DNA from: Orlajensenia flava | GTDB taxonomy: Bacteria; Actinomycetota; Actinomycetes; Actinomycetales; Microbacteriaceae | Direction: 5' to 3' | Length of the DNA: 64,000 nt | NCBI RefSeq assembly: GCF_004801905.1 | Contig: NZ_SSSN01000002.1 | Coordinates: 1-64,000 of the forward strand | Shown: piece after piece, positions 10,486 through 19,118 of the stretch | How the letters are laid out: each line of letters starts with the position of its first letter | How positions within the stretch are numbered: the first letter of the stretch is position 1 | Notes under the pieces: model-generated | Told to the model about the DNA's origin: nothing | Seen by the model: only the letters and a program-made list of their open reading frames with translations | The model's database searches: none | Position numbers and translations under genes: made by a program

Positions 10486-11690
10486 GCCGTCTGCACCGAC
10501 TCCACTCGCCCGCGGGCGTCGAACTGCACCACACCTGCTCCCAATGGGTCGTCGTCGAAGTCGAGGAAGCTTGCCGGGTCGAGGAGCGCCAAAGGGGTAC
10601 CATCCGTTTGCGTCGCACCAGCGGTCACGACGAGGCGCTTCACCCCGAAGTTCACCGCAGGCAATTCAAATCGAATGTCGTAGCGCCCGGGTCTCGTAGG
10701 CAGGTCAATCCCAAGCCCCTCTGTGTTGAGCCGATAGATGGCTTGGCCGAGGGGGGTGAGCAGACTGAATCCGCTGATCCAGCCTACGGGTCGGCGGACT
10801 TCGGCGTGAACAATGAGAGCGATATCGCTGCCTCGGCGGAGCGGACCCGCCGGGAGCGCGTGACCGCCCACGGATTCCACGGTGACGCCGAGGATCTCGA
10901 CGGCACCCGCGTGGTGGTCGGTGGCAGCCTCATGCTCGACCCTGTCCCGCTCGTAACCGTCGCGTAGGATGCGGATACCGGTTCCCACGTCTCCGTCATG
11001 GACCACGCGCCCCCCATCGAGCACGATGGCTCTCGTGCACACGTCGGCGACCTGCTCGGCAGAGTGGCTTACGAGCACGATCGTTCGACCCTCTTTCTGG
11101 AACTGGCGGATCTTGTTCATGCACTTGAGCTGGAACGGTTCGTCCCCGACGGCGAGCACTTCGTCCACCAACAGCAAGTCGGGGTCGGAGTGCACCGCCA
11201 CAGCGAAGGCCAGCCGCACATACATGCCGGACGAGTAGAACTTCACCTGGGAGTCGATGAACTCGCCGATTCCTGAGAAGTCGACAATCTCGTCGAACAC
11301 GGCGTCCGTCTGGGCGGTGCTCATGCCGAGGATCGCGGCGTTCAAATAAACGTTGTCGCGGCCGGATAGGTCAGGATGGAATCCTGCGCCGAGCTCAAGA
11401 AGCGCGGCGACTCGACCGCGACGATAGACGACGCCGTCCGATGCCTCGACGATGCCTCCGATGACCTTGAGAAGGGTGCTCTTGCCTGATCCGTTGTGGC
11501 CGATAAGACCGACAGTTTCACCCAAGGCGATGTCGAATGAAATGTCGTCGAGGGCGAGGAATTCGGTTCGCGATTTGGAGCGCGAGCGCCAATAGAGGAT
11601 GCGGTCCTTGAGGGACTTGTCCTTATGAATTACAAACTTCTTGGACACGCTCTCGGCACGAACCAGGGGCTGAACTCCGATGTTGATCAT
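10482..11690 (-). CDS. ABC transporter ATPase for polysaccharide export, Wzt-type with C-terminal domain
   Basis: 402 residues. The nucleotide-binding domain occupies about 1-250: Walker A 'GLIGHNGSGKST' near residue 61, 'LELGAGFHPDLSGRDNVYLN' (typical of Wzt/TagH), the altered signature 'YSSGMYVRLAFA', and Walker B 'LLLVDEVLAVGD'. The last 150 residues form a separate beta-rich domain ('ISGFSLLTPLGQAIYRLNTE', 'RYDIRFELPAVNFGV') like the Wzt C-terminal domain that reads the end of the glycan chain. It pairs with the upstream permease to export a lipid-linked polysaccharide. Start ATG overlaps the permease stop as ATGA; the longer upstream frame lies inside the permease. The downstream WbbL-like gene is also joined by ATGA. 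Confidence 0.92.
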   Translation of the reverse strand: MINIGVQPLVRAESVSKKFVIHKDKSLKDRILYWRSRSKSRTEFLALDDISFDIALGETVGLIGHNGSGKSTLLKVIGGIVEASDGVVYRRGRVAALLELGAGFHPDLSGRDNVYLNAAILGMSTAQTDAVFDEIVDFSGIGEFIDSQVKFYSSGMYVRLAFAVAVHSDPDLLLVDEVLAVGDEPFQLKCMNKIRQFQKEGRTIVLVSHSAEQVADVCTRAIVLDGGRVVHDGDVGTGIRILRDGYERDRVEHEAATDHHAGAVEILGVTVESVGGHALPAGPLRRGSDIALIVHAEVRRPVGWISGFSLLTPLGQAIYRLNTEGLGIDLPTRPGRYDIRFELPAVNFGVKRLVVTAGATQTDGTPLALLDPASFLDFDDDPLGAGVVQFDARGRVESVQTA

Positions 11691-12601
11691 AGTTCTTGCG
11701 CAAAGTTCGCTTGAAGTCGGGAGAACACGCGTTGACCTATCCACAACAGAACGAGACAGACAGCGATGGCAGTGAGCATGTTCAACCAGAGCGAATCAGG
11801 CCAGAACTGGGCTTTGTCAGAACTGCCAGCCACCCAGAGAGCCTTCTGCATGCCGAGTACCGCGAGCGTCACCGGGTTGGCGAGGTAGATCTGTTCCCAG
11901 ATCGTGCCTCCGATCGCCTTATGAACCAACCCGGTGGAGTAGACGATGGGAGATGCCCAGAACAACACCAGCAGCAAGATCTCCACAAGGTGCTGCACGT
12001 CGCGCAGGTAGACATTGAGTGCCGAAAGAACCAGTGCGAGCGCTGTGGCGAAGACGAGAATCAAGATGACTGACAGGGGCAAATAGAGGATATCAAGGGT
12101 CAGAGGGGGGCGACCCAACACGAGCGTTGCGACGATCAGAATAGCCAGTTGCACGGCGAAGTTGAAAAGTGCCGCGCCCACGGCGGCTAACGGGAAAATC
12201 TCGCGCGGGAGGTAGACCTTCTTTACAAGTCCGCCATTGTTGACTACAGAATTCGTGCCTGACGTGATGATCTCGCTGTAGAGAGTCCACGCGGTCAGCC
12301 CGGTGAAGACGAAGATGGCAAAGTCAGGAATCGAGCGCGCGGCGCCGAGAACTTGGCCGATCGCGACGTAGTAGATGAGCAGCTGCGCGAGTGGGCGCAT
12401 CAGAGACCAAACGATACCGAGGCTGCTGTTCTTATACTTGGCCTGAATCTCGCGAGTGATCAGGCGCCAGAGGAGCTGGCGATGCGACGCTACCTCGCCA
12501 ACCGACGACCATGTTCCTCGTCCGAATGAACGGTCGCGGCCGATGCTCTGAAGGGGTTCAGCGACGGTCCGCACGGTGCCGCCCGCGTTCGCTTCGGTCA
12601 T
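11687..12601 (-). CDS. ABC-2 type polysaccharide export permease, Wzm/TagG-like
   Basis: 304 residues with six predicted membrane spans. The cytoplasmic lead 'LLWRLITREIQAKYKNSSLGIVWSLMRPLAQLLIYY' region matches the conserved entry to Wzm/TagG permeases. Also seen are 'VVNNGGLVKKVYLPREIFPLA' (the coupling helix contacting the ATPase) and 'LNVYLRDVQHLVEILLLVLFWASPIVY'. It moves a completed glycan-lipid to the outer face. The ATG is chosen because GAAGGAAAG lies just upstream; an in-frame start seven codons earlier has no site. First gene of the wzm-wzt-wbbL run. Confidence 0.93.
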   Translation of the reverse strand: MTEANAGGTVRTVAEPLQSIGRDRSFGRGTWSSVGEVASHRQLLWRLITREIQAKYKNSSLGIVWSLMRPLAQLLIYYVAIGQVLGAARSIPDFAIFVFTGLTAWTLYSEIITSGTNSVVNNGGLVKKVYLPREIFPLAAVGAALFNFAVQLAILIVATLVLGRPPLTLDILYLPLSVILILVFATALALVLSALNVYLRDVQHLVEILLLVLFWASPIVYSTGLVHKAIGGTIWEQIYLANPVTLAVLGMQKALWVAGSSDKAQFWPDSLWLNMLTAIAVCLVLLWIGQRVFSRLQANFAQEL

Positions 12602-12786
12602 CTTTCCTTCACATCCCACCACTCACAATCCAGACGATCCTACCCACTCGTTTCCGCGCGAGCGCCCATACGCCTCGCGTCACCGGAAAGGGGGTGCTGT
12701 GTCTTGCGGGCTCATTCGTGCGATGCTGTTCTAACCTGAACCCGCGTCGCACGTGGGTCTGCGGCGCATTTTCATGAGGGGTGCCG

Positions 12787-15690
12787 ATGATGACCGGGAA
12801 GAAAACGTGGGCAGCGCTGATCGCCGCCGCAGCCGTTATCGTCGCGCTCCTTCTCGCGCCGGCCGGCCCGGCGACCGGCCTCGCAGGCTCGCAATTCAAT
12901 GCGGGCAACATCATCAGCGACGGTAATTTTTACAACGGCGCGGCCATGTCAGAGGGCGAGATACAGAATTTCCTTCAAGCGCGGGTGGGTAGCTGCGCCA
13001 ACTCGAACTGTCTGGCCATTCACCGAGAGGACACGCCGACCCGCACTTGGGGCTTCGGCACTTGCTCGACATATGTGGGCGCGTCCGCCGAGTCGGCCGC
13101 TCGTATCATCTTCAAAGTGCAGCAAGCCTGCAATCTGAGCGCGAAAGTCATCCTCGTAACACTCGAGAAGGAGCAGGGTCTCGTCACTGACCGTGCGCCG
13201 TCCGACGGGACGATGCGCAAGGCGATGGGCTACGGCTGCCCCGACACCTCGGTATGCGACTCGACCTATTACGGTTTTTTCAACCAAGTGTTCGCGGCAG
13301 GACGCCAGCTGACCTGGTATAGCAATCCAGGCGGATCATTTACCTCGATTCGCGTCGGCCAATACAACGCGATCAGGTTGAACCCCGACGCGAGCTGCGG
13401 ATCAGCAAATGTCTGGATTGCCAATAGAGCAACAGCGGCTTTGTATTACTACACTCCCTACACGCCGAATGCTGCGGCTCTCAGCAACCTCTACGGCACG
13501 GGCGACAGTTGCAGTGCTTACGGAAACCGAAACTTTTGGCGCATCTACAACGATTGGTTCGGTGCATCGGTTGGCCCCGACGGGCCCACCCTCATCGCCG
13601 CTGAGTACGCGGCGCAAGGGGGTGCTGCCTCGCTAGGTGTTGCTGTCAGCGGCGTGCTTCCGATCTCGGAGAACGGCGGCGGACTCGGTCAGGCGTTCGC
13701 GAACGGATCGATCTATTGGTCGGCGTCGACGGGCGCCCTCACCGTGCGAGCAGGTGCCATCCGCGATTACTACTTCCGATTCGGCGGCGCCGGCGGATCG
13801 CTCGGTTGGCCGACCTACAACCAGTCGCCGATCGCCGCCAATGGCGGCGGGTCGGCGCAGTCATTCACCGGCGGATCGATCTATGCTTCCCCGGCTGGTG
13901 CCTTCGCGGTATCAGCCGCAGCGCGACGGGGCTATTTCACCCAGAGTGGCGCCGAGGGCGTGATGGGATGGCCTAAGGCCGATCAGGTCTGCGACCTTGC
14001 CGGTGGGGGTTGCTCGCAAGCGTTCCAGGGCGGCAACGTCTACTGGACGCCTGGTACCGATTCCTACGCTGTCTTCGGGCCGATCTCGGCGGCCTTCATG
14101 GCCTCCGGTGGGACCGGCGGTCCTTGGGGCCAGCCCGTCAGCGATCTCGTTGTGGCTGGCTCGGGCTCCGGCCAGGCCTACAGCAACGGATCGGCTTATG
14201 CCAATGGATCAGGGCCCGCCTTCTACGTCAGCGGTCCCGTCAGGGACCTGTACTTCGCACGAGGCGGCGCAACGGGTTCTCTGGGTTTCCCAACCGCATC
14301 GCAGCGCTGCGACCTGCCGAACGGGGAGTGCACGCAGCCCTTCCAGTACGGCGCCGTCATCGTCACCAAAGCTGGCGTCGCGCGCGTCGCTTCGCCGGAG
14401 ATCGAAGCCGCCTACGCGCGTAACGGCGGAGCCGGCGGGCGTTTGGGCCAGCGCTCCGGCGAACTTCTTTACTATTCGGCTAACGGCGGCGGCCTGGCCC
14501 AGGCCTACGTTGGAGGGCCCGTCTATTGGAAGCAGGGGCTGGGAGCGTTCGCCGTCACCTCGAAAATCAAGGACGCGTACTTCGCAACCGCGGGCGCGGC
14601 TGGTCCTTTCGGGTGGCCCAAACAGGACGCTCAGTGCAATAACGCCGCCGGTACCTGCACGCAAGCATTCGAGGGTGGAACCTTCTTTTCCTCGGACTCG
14701 GGCACGTTTGGCGTCATGGGGGCAGTCCTGGCCGCCTACACTGCCTCCGGAGGGCCTTCCGGAGCGTGGGGAGCGCCGCTCTCCGGATCGATCGGCGTCA
14801 GCGAGAACGGTGGAGGACAGGGCCAAGCGTTCGCCCAAGGATCGGCGTACGCCGCGACACCCGGTCCAGCTCGCTTCGTGTCGGGAGCCGTCCGCGACAC
14901 GTACTTCGCTTACGGCGGAGCCGCCGGAGTCCTCGGATTCCCCACGGCGGATGCGCAATGCGGATTGCCGGGCAACGGCTGCGCCCAATCGTTCCAGAAC
15001 GGCTCTATCTACTGGAGCAGCGCCACCGGGGGCCAGATCGTGACCGGCGCATTCGCGGCGAAGTACTTCGCCGCGGGCGGCGCGACCGGGGCGTGGGGAA
15101 TGCCGCTCACGGGAGCCCAGTTCATCGCCCCGAACGGCGGAGGTTTCGGCCAAGCATTTCAGTCGGCCTCGCTTTACAGTGCAACGGGCGGTGCTCCATT
15201 CGCGGTGACAGGTGCGATCCGCGACTACTACTTCTCGACCTCTGGGGCCGCCGGTGCGCTCGGTTTCCCCGTCTCCGACGTGGAGTGTGGTCTGGCAGGC
15301 GGCTCGTGCCGCCAAGCGTTCCAGGGCGGGACGGTGTTCTGGAGTGCCGCGACCGGGGCTCAGACAGTGGCTTCGGAATACCTGACCAAATACACGGCGT
15401 CAGGAGGGCCGGCCGGTACATGGGGCCTGCCGACGACTTCCCTCTTGGCTGTGAACGTGTCCGGTACGGCTCAGGCGTTCCAGAGCGTGTCGGCGTACCG
15501 GCTTGGAACCAGCGGGGTATTTGCCGTAGCCGGGGGGATTCGCGACTTCTACTTCGCTCGAGGGGGCGCGACGGGCGTGCTCGGGTACCCGACGGGTGAC
15601 GCTGCGTGTGGCTCGAACGCGGTCTGCAGCCAGCAGTTCCAAGGCGGGCGCGTGTCCTACTCTTCCGCAGCCGGAGGGACGATCGGCTGA
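12787..15690 (+). CDS. Secreted LGFP-repeat cell-surface protein with N-terminal catalytic-like domain
   Basis: 967 residues. A signal peptide covers residues 1-33 (basic MMTGKK, Ala/Leu-rich core, then a GLAGSQF junction). Residues about 34-258 form a Cys-rich domain with 'NFYNGAAMSEGEIQNFL', 'VILVTLEKEQGLVT', 'KAMGYGCPDTSVCD' and 'GNRNFWRIYNDWFG'; the Glu-rich EKEQG helix recalls lytic transglycosylases, but that is inference. Residues about 266-967 are thirteen LGFP-type repeats of roughly 53 residues with the pattern 'GxLGxP...GGxxQxFxxGxxYWS'. Repeats 3, 5, 7, 9 and 11 each hold a C-x6-C pair and repeat 13 a C-x5-C pair, while even ones do not. LGFP repeats are wall-associated in corynebacteria. 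Start ATG has GAGGGG about 5 bases upstream; the in-frame GTG at 12781 overlaps that site. No sortase signal or terminal anchor is seen. Confidence 0.88.
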   Translation: MMTGKKTWAALIAAAAVIVALLLAPAGPATGLAGSQFNAGNIISDGNFYNGAAMSEGEIQNFLQARVGSCANSNCLAIHREDTPTRTWGFGTCSTYVGASAESAARIIFKVQQACNLSAKVILVTLEKEQGLVTDRAPSDGTMRKAMGYGCPDTSVCDSTYYGFFNQVFAAGRQLTWYSNPGGSFTSIRVGQYNAIRLNPDASCGSANVWIANRATAALYYYTPYTPNAAALSNLYGTGDSCSAYGNRNFWRIYNDWFGASVGPDGPTLIAAEYAAQGGAASLGVAVSGVLPISENGGGLGQAFANGSIYWSASTGALTVRAGAIRDYYFRFGGAGGSLGWPTYNQSPIAANGGGSAQSFTGGSIYASPAGAFAVSAAARRGYFTQSGAEGVMGWPKADQVCDLAGGGCSQAFQGGNVYWTPGTDSYAVFGPISAAFMASGGTGGPWGQPVSDLVVAGSGSGQAYSNGSAYANGSGPAFYVSGPVRDLYFARGGATGSLGFPTASQRCDLPNGECTQPFQYGAVIVTKAGVARVASPEIEAAYARNGGAGGRLGQRSGELLYYSANGGGLAQAYVGGPVYWKQGLGAFAVTSKIKDAYFATAGAAGPFGWPKQDAQCNNAAGTCTQAFEGGTFFSSDSGTFGVMGAVLAAYTASGGPSGAWGAPLSGSIGVSENGGGQGQAFAQGSAYAATPGPARFVSGAVRDTYFAYGGAAGVLGFPTADAQCGLPGNGCAQSFQNGSIYWSSATGGQIVTGAFAAKYFAAGGATGAWGMPLTGAQFIAPNGGGFGQAFQSASLYSATGGAPFAVTGAIRDYYFSTSGAAGALGFPVSDVECGLAGGSCRQAFQGGTVFWSAATGAQTVASEYLTKYTASGGPAGTWGLPTTSLLAVNVSGTAQAFQSVSAYRLGTSGVFAVAGGIRDFYFARGGATGVLGYPTGDAACGSNAVCSQQFQGGRVSYSSAAGGTIG

Positions 15691-15779
15691 TTGCAGGTCG
15701 GTGCTGGTGAGGCCGACAGATTGGTAGGCTAGGCCATTGCGTCAGCCGGCGCAGTCTCGCCGACACGACCACGAGCCAC

Positions 15780-16991
15780 ATGCGAATCGCCGTAGTAAAC
15801 AACTTCTTTCCCCCGCGCCCAGGCGGATCTTCGCACCTCGCGGATCACCTCGCCAAGCGGTACGCGGCCGCAGGTCACGAGGTCCTGGTTCTCACCGCCA
15901 GCTACCAGAACGCTGCAGCGCAGGAAATACGCGATGGCATGACGATCATTCGGATTCCTGCCTGGACGCTGCCGAAGAACAGGTTCGCCGCAAACTTCGA
16001 CATCGGCTTCACGACCTCCCCTCGTACGAAGAGGCGCGTGTTCGCCATCCTCGATGAGTTCGCGCCAGACGTGATTCATCAGCACGGCCAGTTCTTCGAC
16101 CTCACCTGGATAACGGGGTGGTGGGCGCGAAGGCGGCGCGTCCCCACACTCCTCAGCATCCACACCCGACTCGAATCTCCGCTGAGTCGGGTGAACGACT
16201 TCATTTACGCGATGGCGGACCGCGTCATGGTCGTCCCAATGATGAGGCTGCACCGGCCCCGCCTTGTCGTGATGGACATTCTCATGGACCGATACGTCGA
16301 CAAGCGCTATCGGCGTTCGGCCGGCGGGAAAGTGGTCATCCCGGTTGGAATCGACCCGCTCGTGCTCCGCGGAGGGGACGCCAGCGTCGCGCACGCGAAG
16401 CTGGGATTCTCAGACCGCCACATCGTGCTGTCGATCGGACACGTGATTCCCCAACGCAGCAGGATAGCTCTCGTCGAGGCTCTGCCGGAGATCCTCGAGG
16501 AGTACCCCGACATCGCTGTGGTCGTCATCGGTGGGGTGTATCACGACGAGTTCCTACATGTGGCGAAGCGTCTTGGCGTCGAGCATGCGATCATCGCCCT
16601 CGGCGCGCTGCCGCAACGCGAGATCCCCGACTACCTCGCTGCGGCCGACATGGAGGTGCACGAACTCGAGGGGATTGGCTTCGGCACCGCCAGCCTGGAG
16701 GCCCTCGCGGTCGGCATCCCTGTGGTGGCGGCCATCGAGACGAACAACTTCATCGACGTGCTCGTCGAGGACGGACGCGAACTCTTCTTAGTCGACAGCG
16801 TGGGTTCCACTGACGCGCGCGCCGACCCCCACTCGCTGGCTGCCGCGCTCAAGAGGGTGCTGAGAGACCCGGCCCATGCACGCTCCGTCGTAGGCGAGAA
16901 CGCGAAGGCTTTCATCGACGAGCACTTCACGATCGATCGGGTGGCGGCCAAGCATCTCGAAGTCCTGGGAGAGATGGCGTCCGCTCGGTGA
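15780..16991 (+). CDS. GT4 family glycosyltransferase
   Basis: 403 residues, GT-B fold. N-terminal half: 'VVNNFFPPRPGGSSHLADHLAKR' (typical of GT4), 'VIHQHGQFFDLTW', 'LLSIHTRLESPLSRVND'. C-terminal half: 'VVIPVGIDP', 'VLSIGHVIPQRSRIALVEALPEIL', 'LGALPQREIPDYLAAADMEVHE' and 'GIGFGTASLEALAVGIPVVA'. The first Glu of the usual E-x7-E motif is replaced by Ile, with a Glu two places earlier, a small oddity that could shift donor binding. Gene lies 89 bases behind the LGFP gene and likely has its own promoter. Substrate unknown; mannose or rhamnose transfer is plausible from context. Confidence 0.88.
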   Translation: MRIAVVNNFFPPRPGGSSHLADHLAKRYAAAGHEVLVLTASYQNAAAQEIRDGMTIIRIPAWTLPKNRFAANFDIGFTTSPRTKRRVFAILDEFAPDVIHQHGQFFDLTWITGWWARRRRVPTLLSIHTRLESPLSRVNDFIYAMADRVMVVPMMRLHRPRLVVMDILMDRYVDKRYRRSAGGKVVIPVGIDPLVLRGGDASVAHAKLGFSDRHIVLSIGHVIPQRSRIALVEALPEILEEYPDIAVVVIGGVYHDEFLHVAKRLGVEHAIIALGALPQREIPDYLAAADMEVHELEGIGFGTASLEALAVGIPVVAAIETNNFIDVLVEDGRELFLVDSVGSTDARADPHSLAAALKRVLRDPAHARSVVGENAKAFIDEHFTIDRVAAKHLEVLGEMASAR

Positions 16992-17029
16992 CGCTCAGTC
17001 AAAGCCCGGGTTCGGATGATCTGTGTCGC

Positions 17030-17035
17030 TATGAT
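17030..17035 (+). promoter_or_regulatory. -10 box TATGAT near the start of the membrane protein gene
   Basis: TATGAT is a near-consensus -10 box 8 bases before the GTG at 17044. The alternative ATG at 17038 is only 2 bases from the box and would probably not be transcribed. Confidence 0.4.
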
Positions 17036-17043
17036 CGATGCTC

Positions 17044-19077
17044 GTGCCCACCCTGAACAAGACCGTCCGCAGTGTTGCGGACCGCTATCGGAAGGCAACT
17101 ACCCCGCGCCCTGACGGGCTTCCTCGTCGCCGGGTGGTCCTGCTACCGCTGCTGGCTCTCGCCGCGGTTCTCGCTATCCTCGTCGGACTCGGAATCACCG
17201 GCTCATCAACCGGTTATCTGAACCAGTTCGTCAGTAACGGGGCCGATAGTCGGCTTATTGCTGGCAAACCGCAGAGCATCCGCAGCGACGAATGGTTCGT
17301 GCAGTCGACGTGGACCGTTTCGCAGGTCGAGCAAGGCCTCCCACCCAGGAACACCTCGTTCCCGGGCGGAATGGACGCCACCGTGCAGCACGACCTGCCG
17401 ACCCTGGACTGGTCGATGGTCTTCCATCCGCACTTGTGGGGCTTCCTCTTGATGCCCATCGACAATGCGATGGCACTCAAGTGGTGGCTACCAGCGTTCG
17501 CGATGATCGCGGCGATCTATCTGTTCGTCGTGACGATGCTCCCACGCCGCCCAGCGCTGGCTGCCGTGCTCGCCATCGGGTTCTTCTTCGCCCCCTTCTT
17601 CCAGTGGTGGTACCTCTCCATCACGTTTCTGCCGGTAGCCTGGGCCTTTCTTCTCATGGCCACCGTGATCTGGCTCATCAGGAGCGGGAAGCGGGCAGAG
17701 CGCTACGTCCTCTCAGGGCTGGTGGGCTACGGGGCGATCGTGGTCGGCACGTCGATCTACGCTCCATTCATCATCGCCGCCACGTGGCCGGCTGTCGGGT
17801 TCGCAGTCGGTTTTGTGCTGACCCGAACCTCCGGTCTCATCACCGGTTTCTGGCAGCGCTTGAAACGCCTGACCCCTCTGGCAGTCGCCGGAGGAGCGAC
17901 GTTGCTGGGGCTCGGGCTGTGGCTGATGACGCGCTGGAGCACGATCGAAAGCTTCACTTCCACGGTGTATCCCGGCCAGCGCCTCCAAGCCGTCGGGCAG
18001 GCGACACGCGCTGACTTGTACTCCATCATGGGCGGAGTGTTCTCTCCGGGACTCGGCGCGGTCAATGGCGTGCCCATGGGCGTGAACGCGTCCGAGGGGT
18101 CCACGTTCCTCCTGCCGGGGGCTTTTCTGGTCCTGCCACTGGTCTGGCTAGTGGTGAGCGGGATCAGGAGGCGCCGATCAGTCGACTGGCTCTCGATCGT
18201 GCTTCTAGGCCTCGGGGTGGTCTTCGTGGCCTACCTGTTTGTGCCCGGTTGGGACGCGCTGTCCCACCTCATGCTGCTCGATCGAACCACGACCGGGCGA
18301 TTGCGTTTGGGGCTCGGCATCCTCAGTCTGCTCATGGTGGTAGTGCTCGTGGTGCGGCTGAACGAAAGGCGAGACGAGGATGTAGAGCCGAAGCGCCTGC
18401 CGGTCTGGATCATCGTGATGGCTCCGCTGACCGCGTTGGGCGCCAACCTGATCGTTGCGCGCTGGCTGCACATGAGTGGATCCCCCCTCGTCACGCAGTG
18501 GACCGTCTGGATCGTCGTGCTCGTTCTCTTCGTCGGCGCTGTCCTGTTCCTCACCCTCGGACGACCGCTGGTGGGCGGCGTCGCGCTGCTCATTGCGTCG
18601 CTCCTGTGCGGAGCGGGCGTCAACCCGGTCTACGTCGGCGTCTACAACCTCAACGACACGAAGCTGGTCGCTGCACTCAAGGTGGTCTCGTCCCATGATT
18701 CGGAGTGGGTCGGCATCGGGGACACAGTCGTTCCTACCGTCGCTCTCGTCGAGTCGGGCCTGCATTCTTACAACGGCTTCCAGAGCTCGCCGTCGGATGA
18801 CATGTGGTCGCAGATCGACCCAAGCGGTGCCAACGAAGTCGTCTGGAATCGGCTCGCCAACGTCTCGTGGGCGGCGGGCTCGGGCGCGCCTGCCCCTTAC
18901 AACCCCGCGCCGGACCAGATCCATATGACGTTCGACTCGTGCAACGCCTTCGCGCAACACAACATCGACTTCGTGCTGTCGGAGAGGGCGCTCGCTCAGC
19001 CCTGCGTCGACCTCGTGAGGACCGTCCAAGAGGGACCGCAGACCTTCCGCATCTACGAAGTCACCCCCGCCCGGTGA
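17044..19077 (+). CDS. Large polytopic membrane protein, GT-C-like, paralogue of the gene at 29304
   Basis: 677 residues with about twelve membrane spans and a C-terminal globular region of about 150 residues outside the membrane. The first outside loop carries 'IRSDEWFVQSTW', 'EQGLPPRNTSFPGGMDATV', 'DLPTLDWSMVFHPHLWGF' and 'ALKWWLPAFAM'. The Asp-Glu at the start of the first loop is where GT-C transferases hold their catalytic acid. The C-terminal region holds 'LVESGLHSYNGFQSSPSDDMW' and 'MTFDSCNAFAQHNIDFVL'. All of these recur in the paralogue. Both genes begin ATGCTCGTGCC; the GTG is chosen because of the TATGAT box. A function in extracytoplasmic sugar transfer is inference. An 11-bp stem terminator follows. 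Confidence 0.7.
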   Translation: MPTLNKTVRSVADRYRKATTPRPDGLPRRRVVLLPLLALAAVLAILVGLGITGSSTGYLNQFVSNGADSRLIAGKPQSIRSDEWFVQSTWTVSQVEQGLPPRNTSFPGGMDATVQHDLPTLDWSMVFHPHLWGFLLMPIDNAMALKWWLPAFAMIAAIYLFVVTMLPRRPALAAVLAIGFFFAPFFQWWYLSITFLPVAWAFLLMATVIWLIRSGKRAERYVLSGLVGYGAIVVGTSIYAPFIIAATWPAVGFAVGFVLTRTSGLITGFWQRLKRLTPLAVAGGATLLGLGLWLMTRWSTIESFTSTVYPGQRLQAVGQATRADLYSIMGGVFSPGLGAVNGVPMGVNASEGSTFLLPGAFLVLPLVWLVVSGIRRRRSVDWLSIVLLGLGVVFVAYLFVPGWDALSHLMLLDRTTTGRLRLGLGILSLLMVVVLVVRLNERRDEDVEPKRLPVWIIVMAPLTALGANLIVARWLHMSGSPLVTQWTVWIVVLVLFVGAVLFLTLGRPLVGGVALLIASLLCGAGVNPVYVGVYNLNDTKLVAALKVVSSHDSEWVGIGDTVVPTVALVESGLHSYNGFQSSPSDDMWSQIDPSGANEVVWNRLANVSWAAGSGAPAPYNPAPDQIHMTFDSCNAFAQHNIDFVLSERALAQPCVDLVRTVQEGPQTFRIYEVTPAR

Positions 19078-19080
19078 TAC

Positions 19081-19105
19081 CGGCTCACTCGCATCGAGTG
19101 GGCCG
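19081..19105. terminator. Bidirectional hairpin terminator between convergent genes
   Basis: An 11-bp stem (CGGCTCACTCG pairing with CGAGTGGGCCG, one G-T wobble) closes a 3-base CAT loop, right after the stop at 19077 and before the convergent stop at 19119. It is followed by TTATC rather than a long T run, as is common in high-GC actinobacteria. Confidence 0.75.
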
Positions 19106-19118
19106 TTATCCGTCAGTA

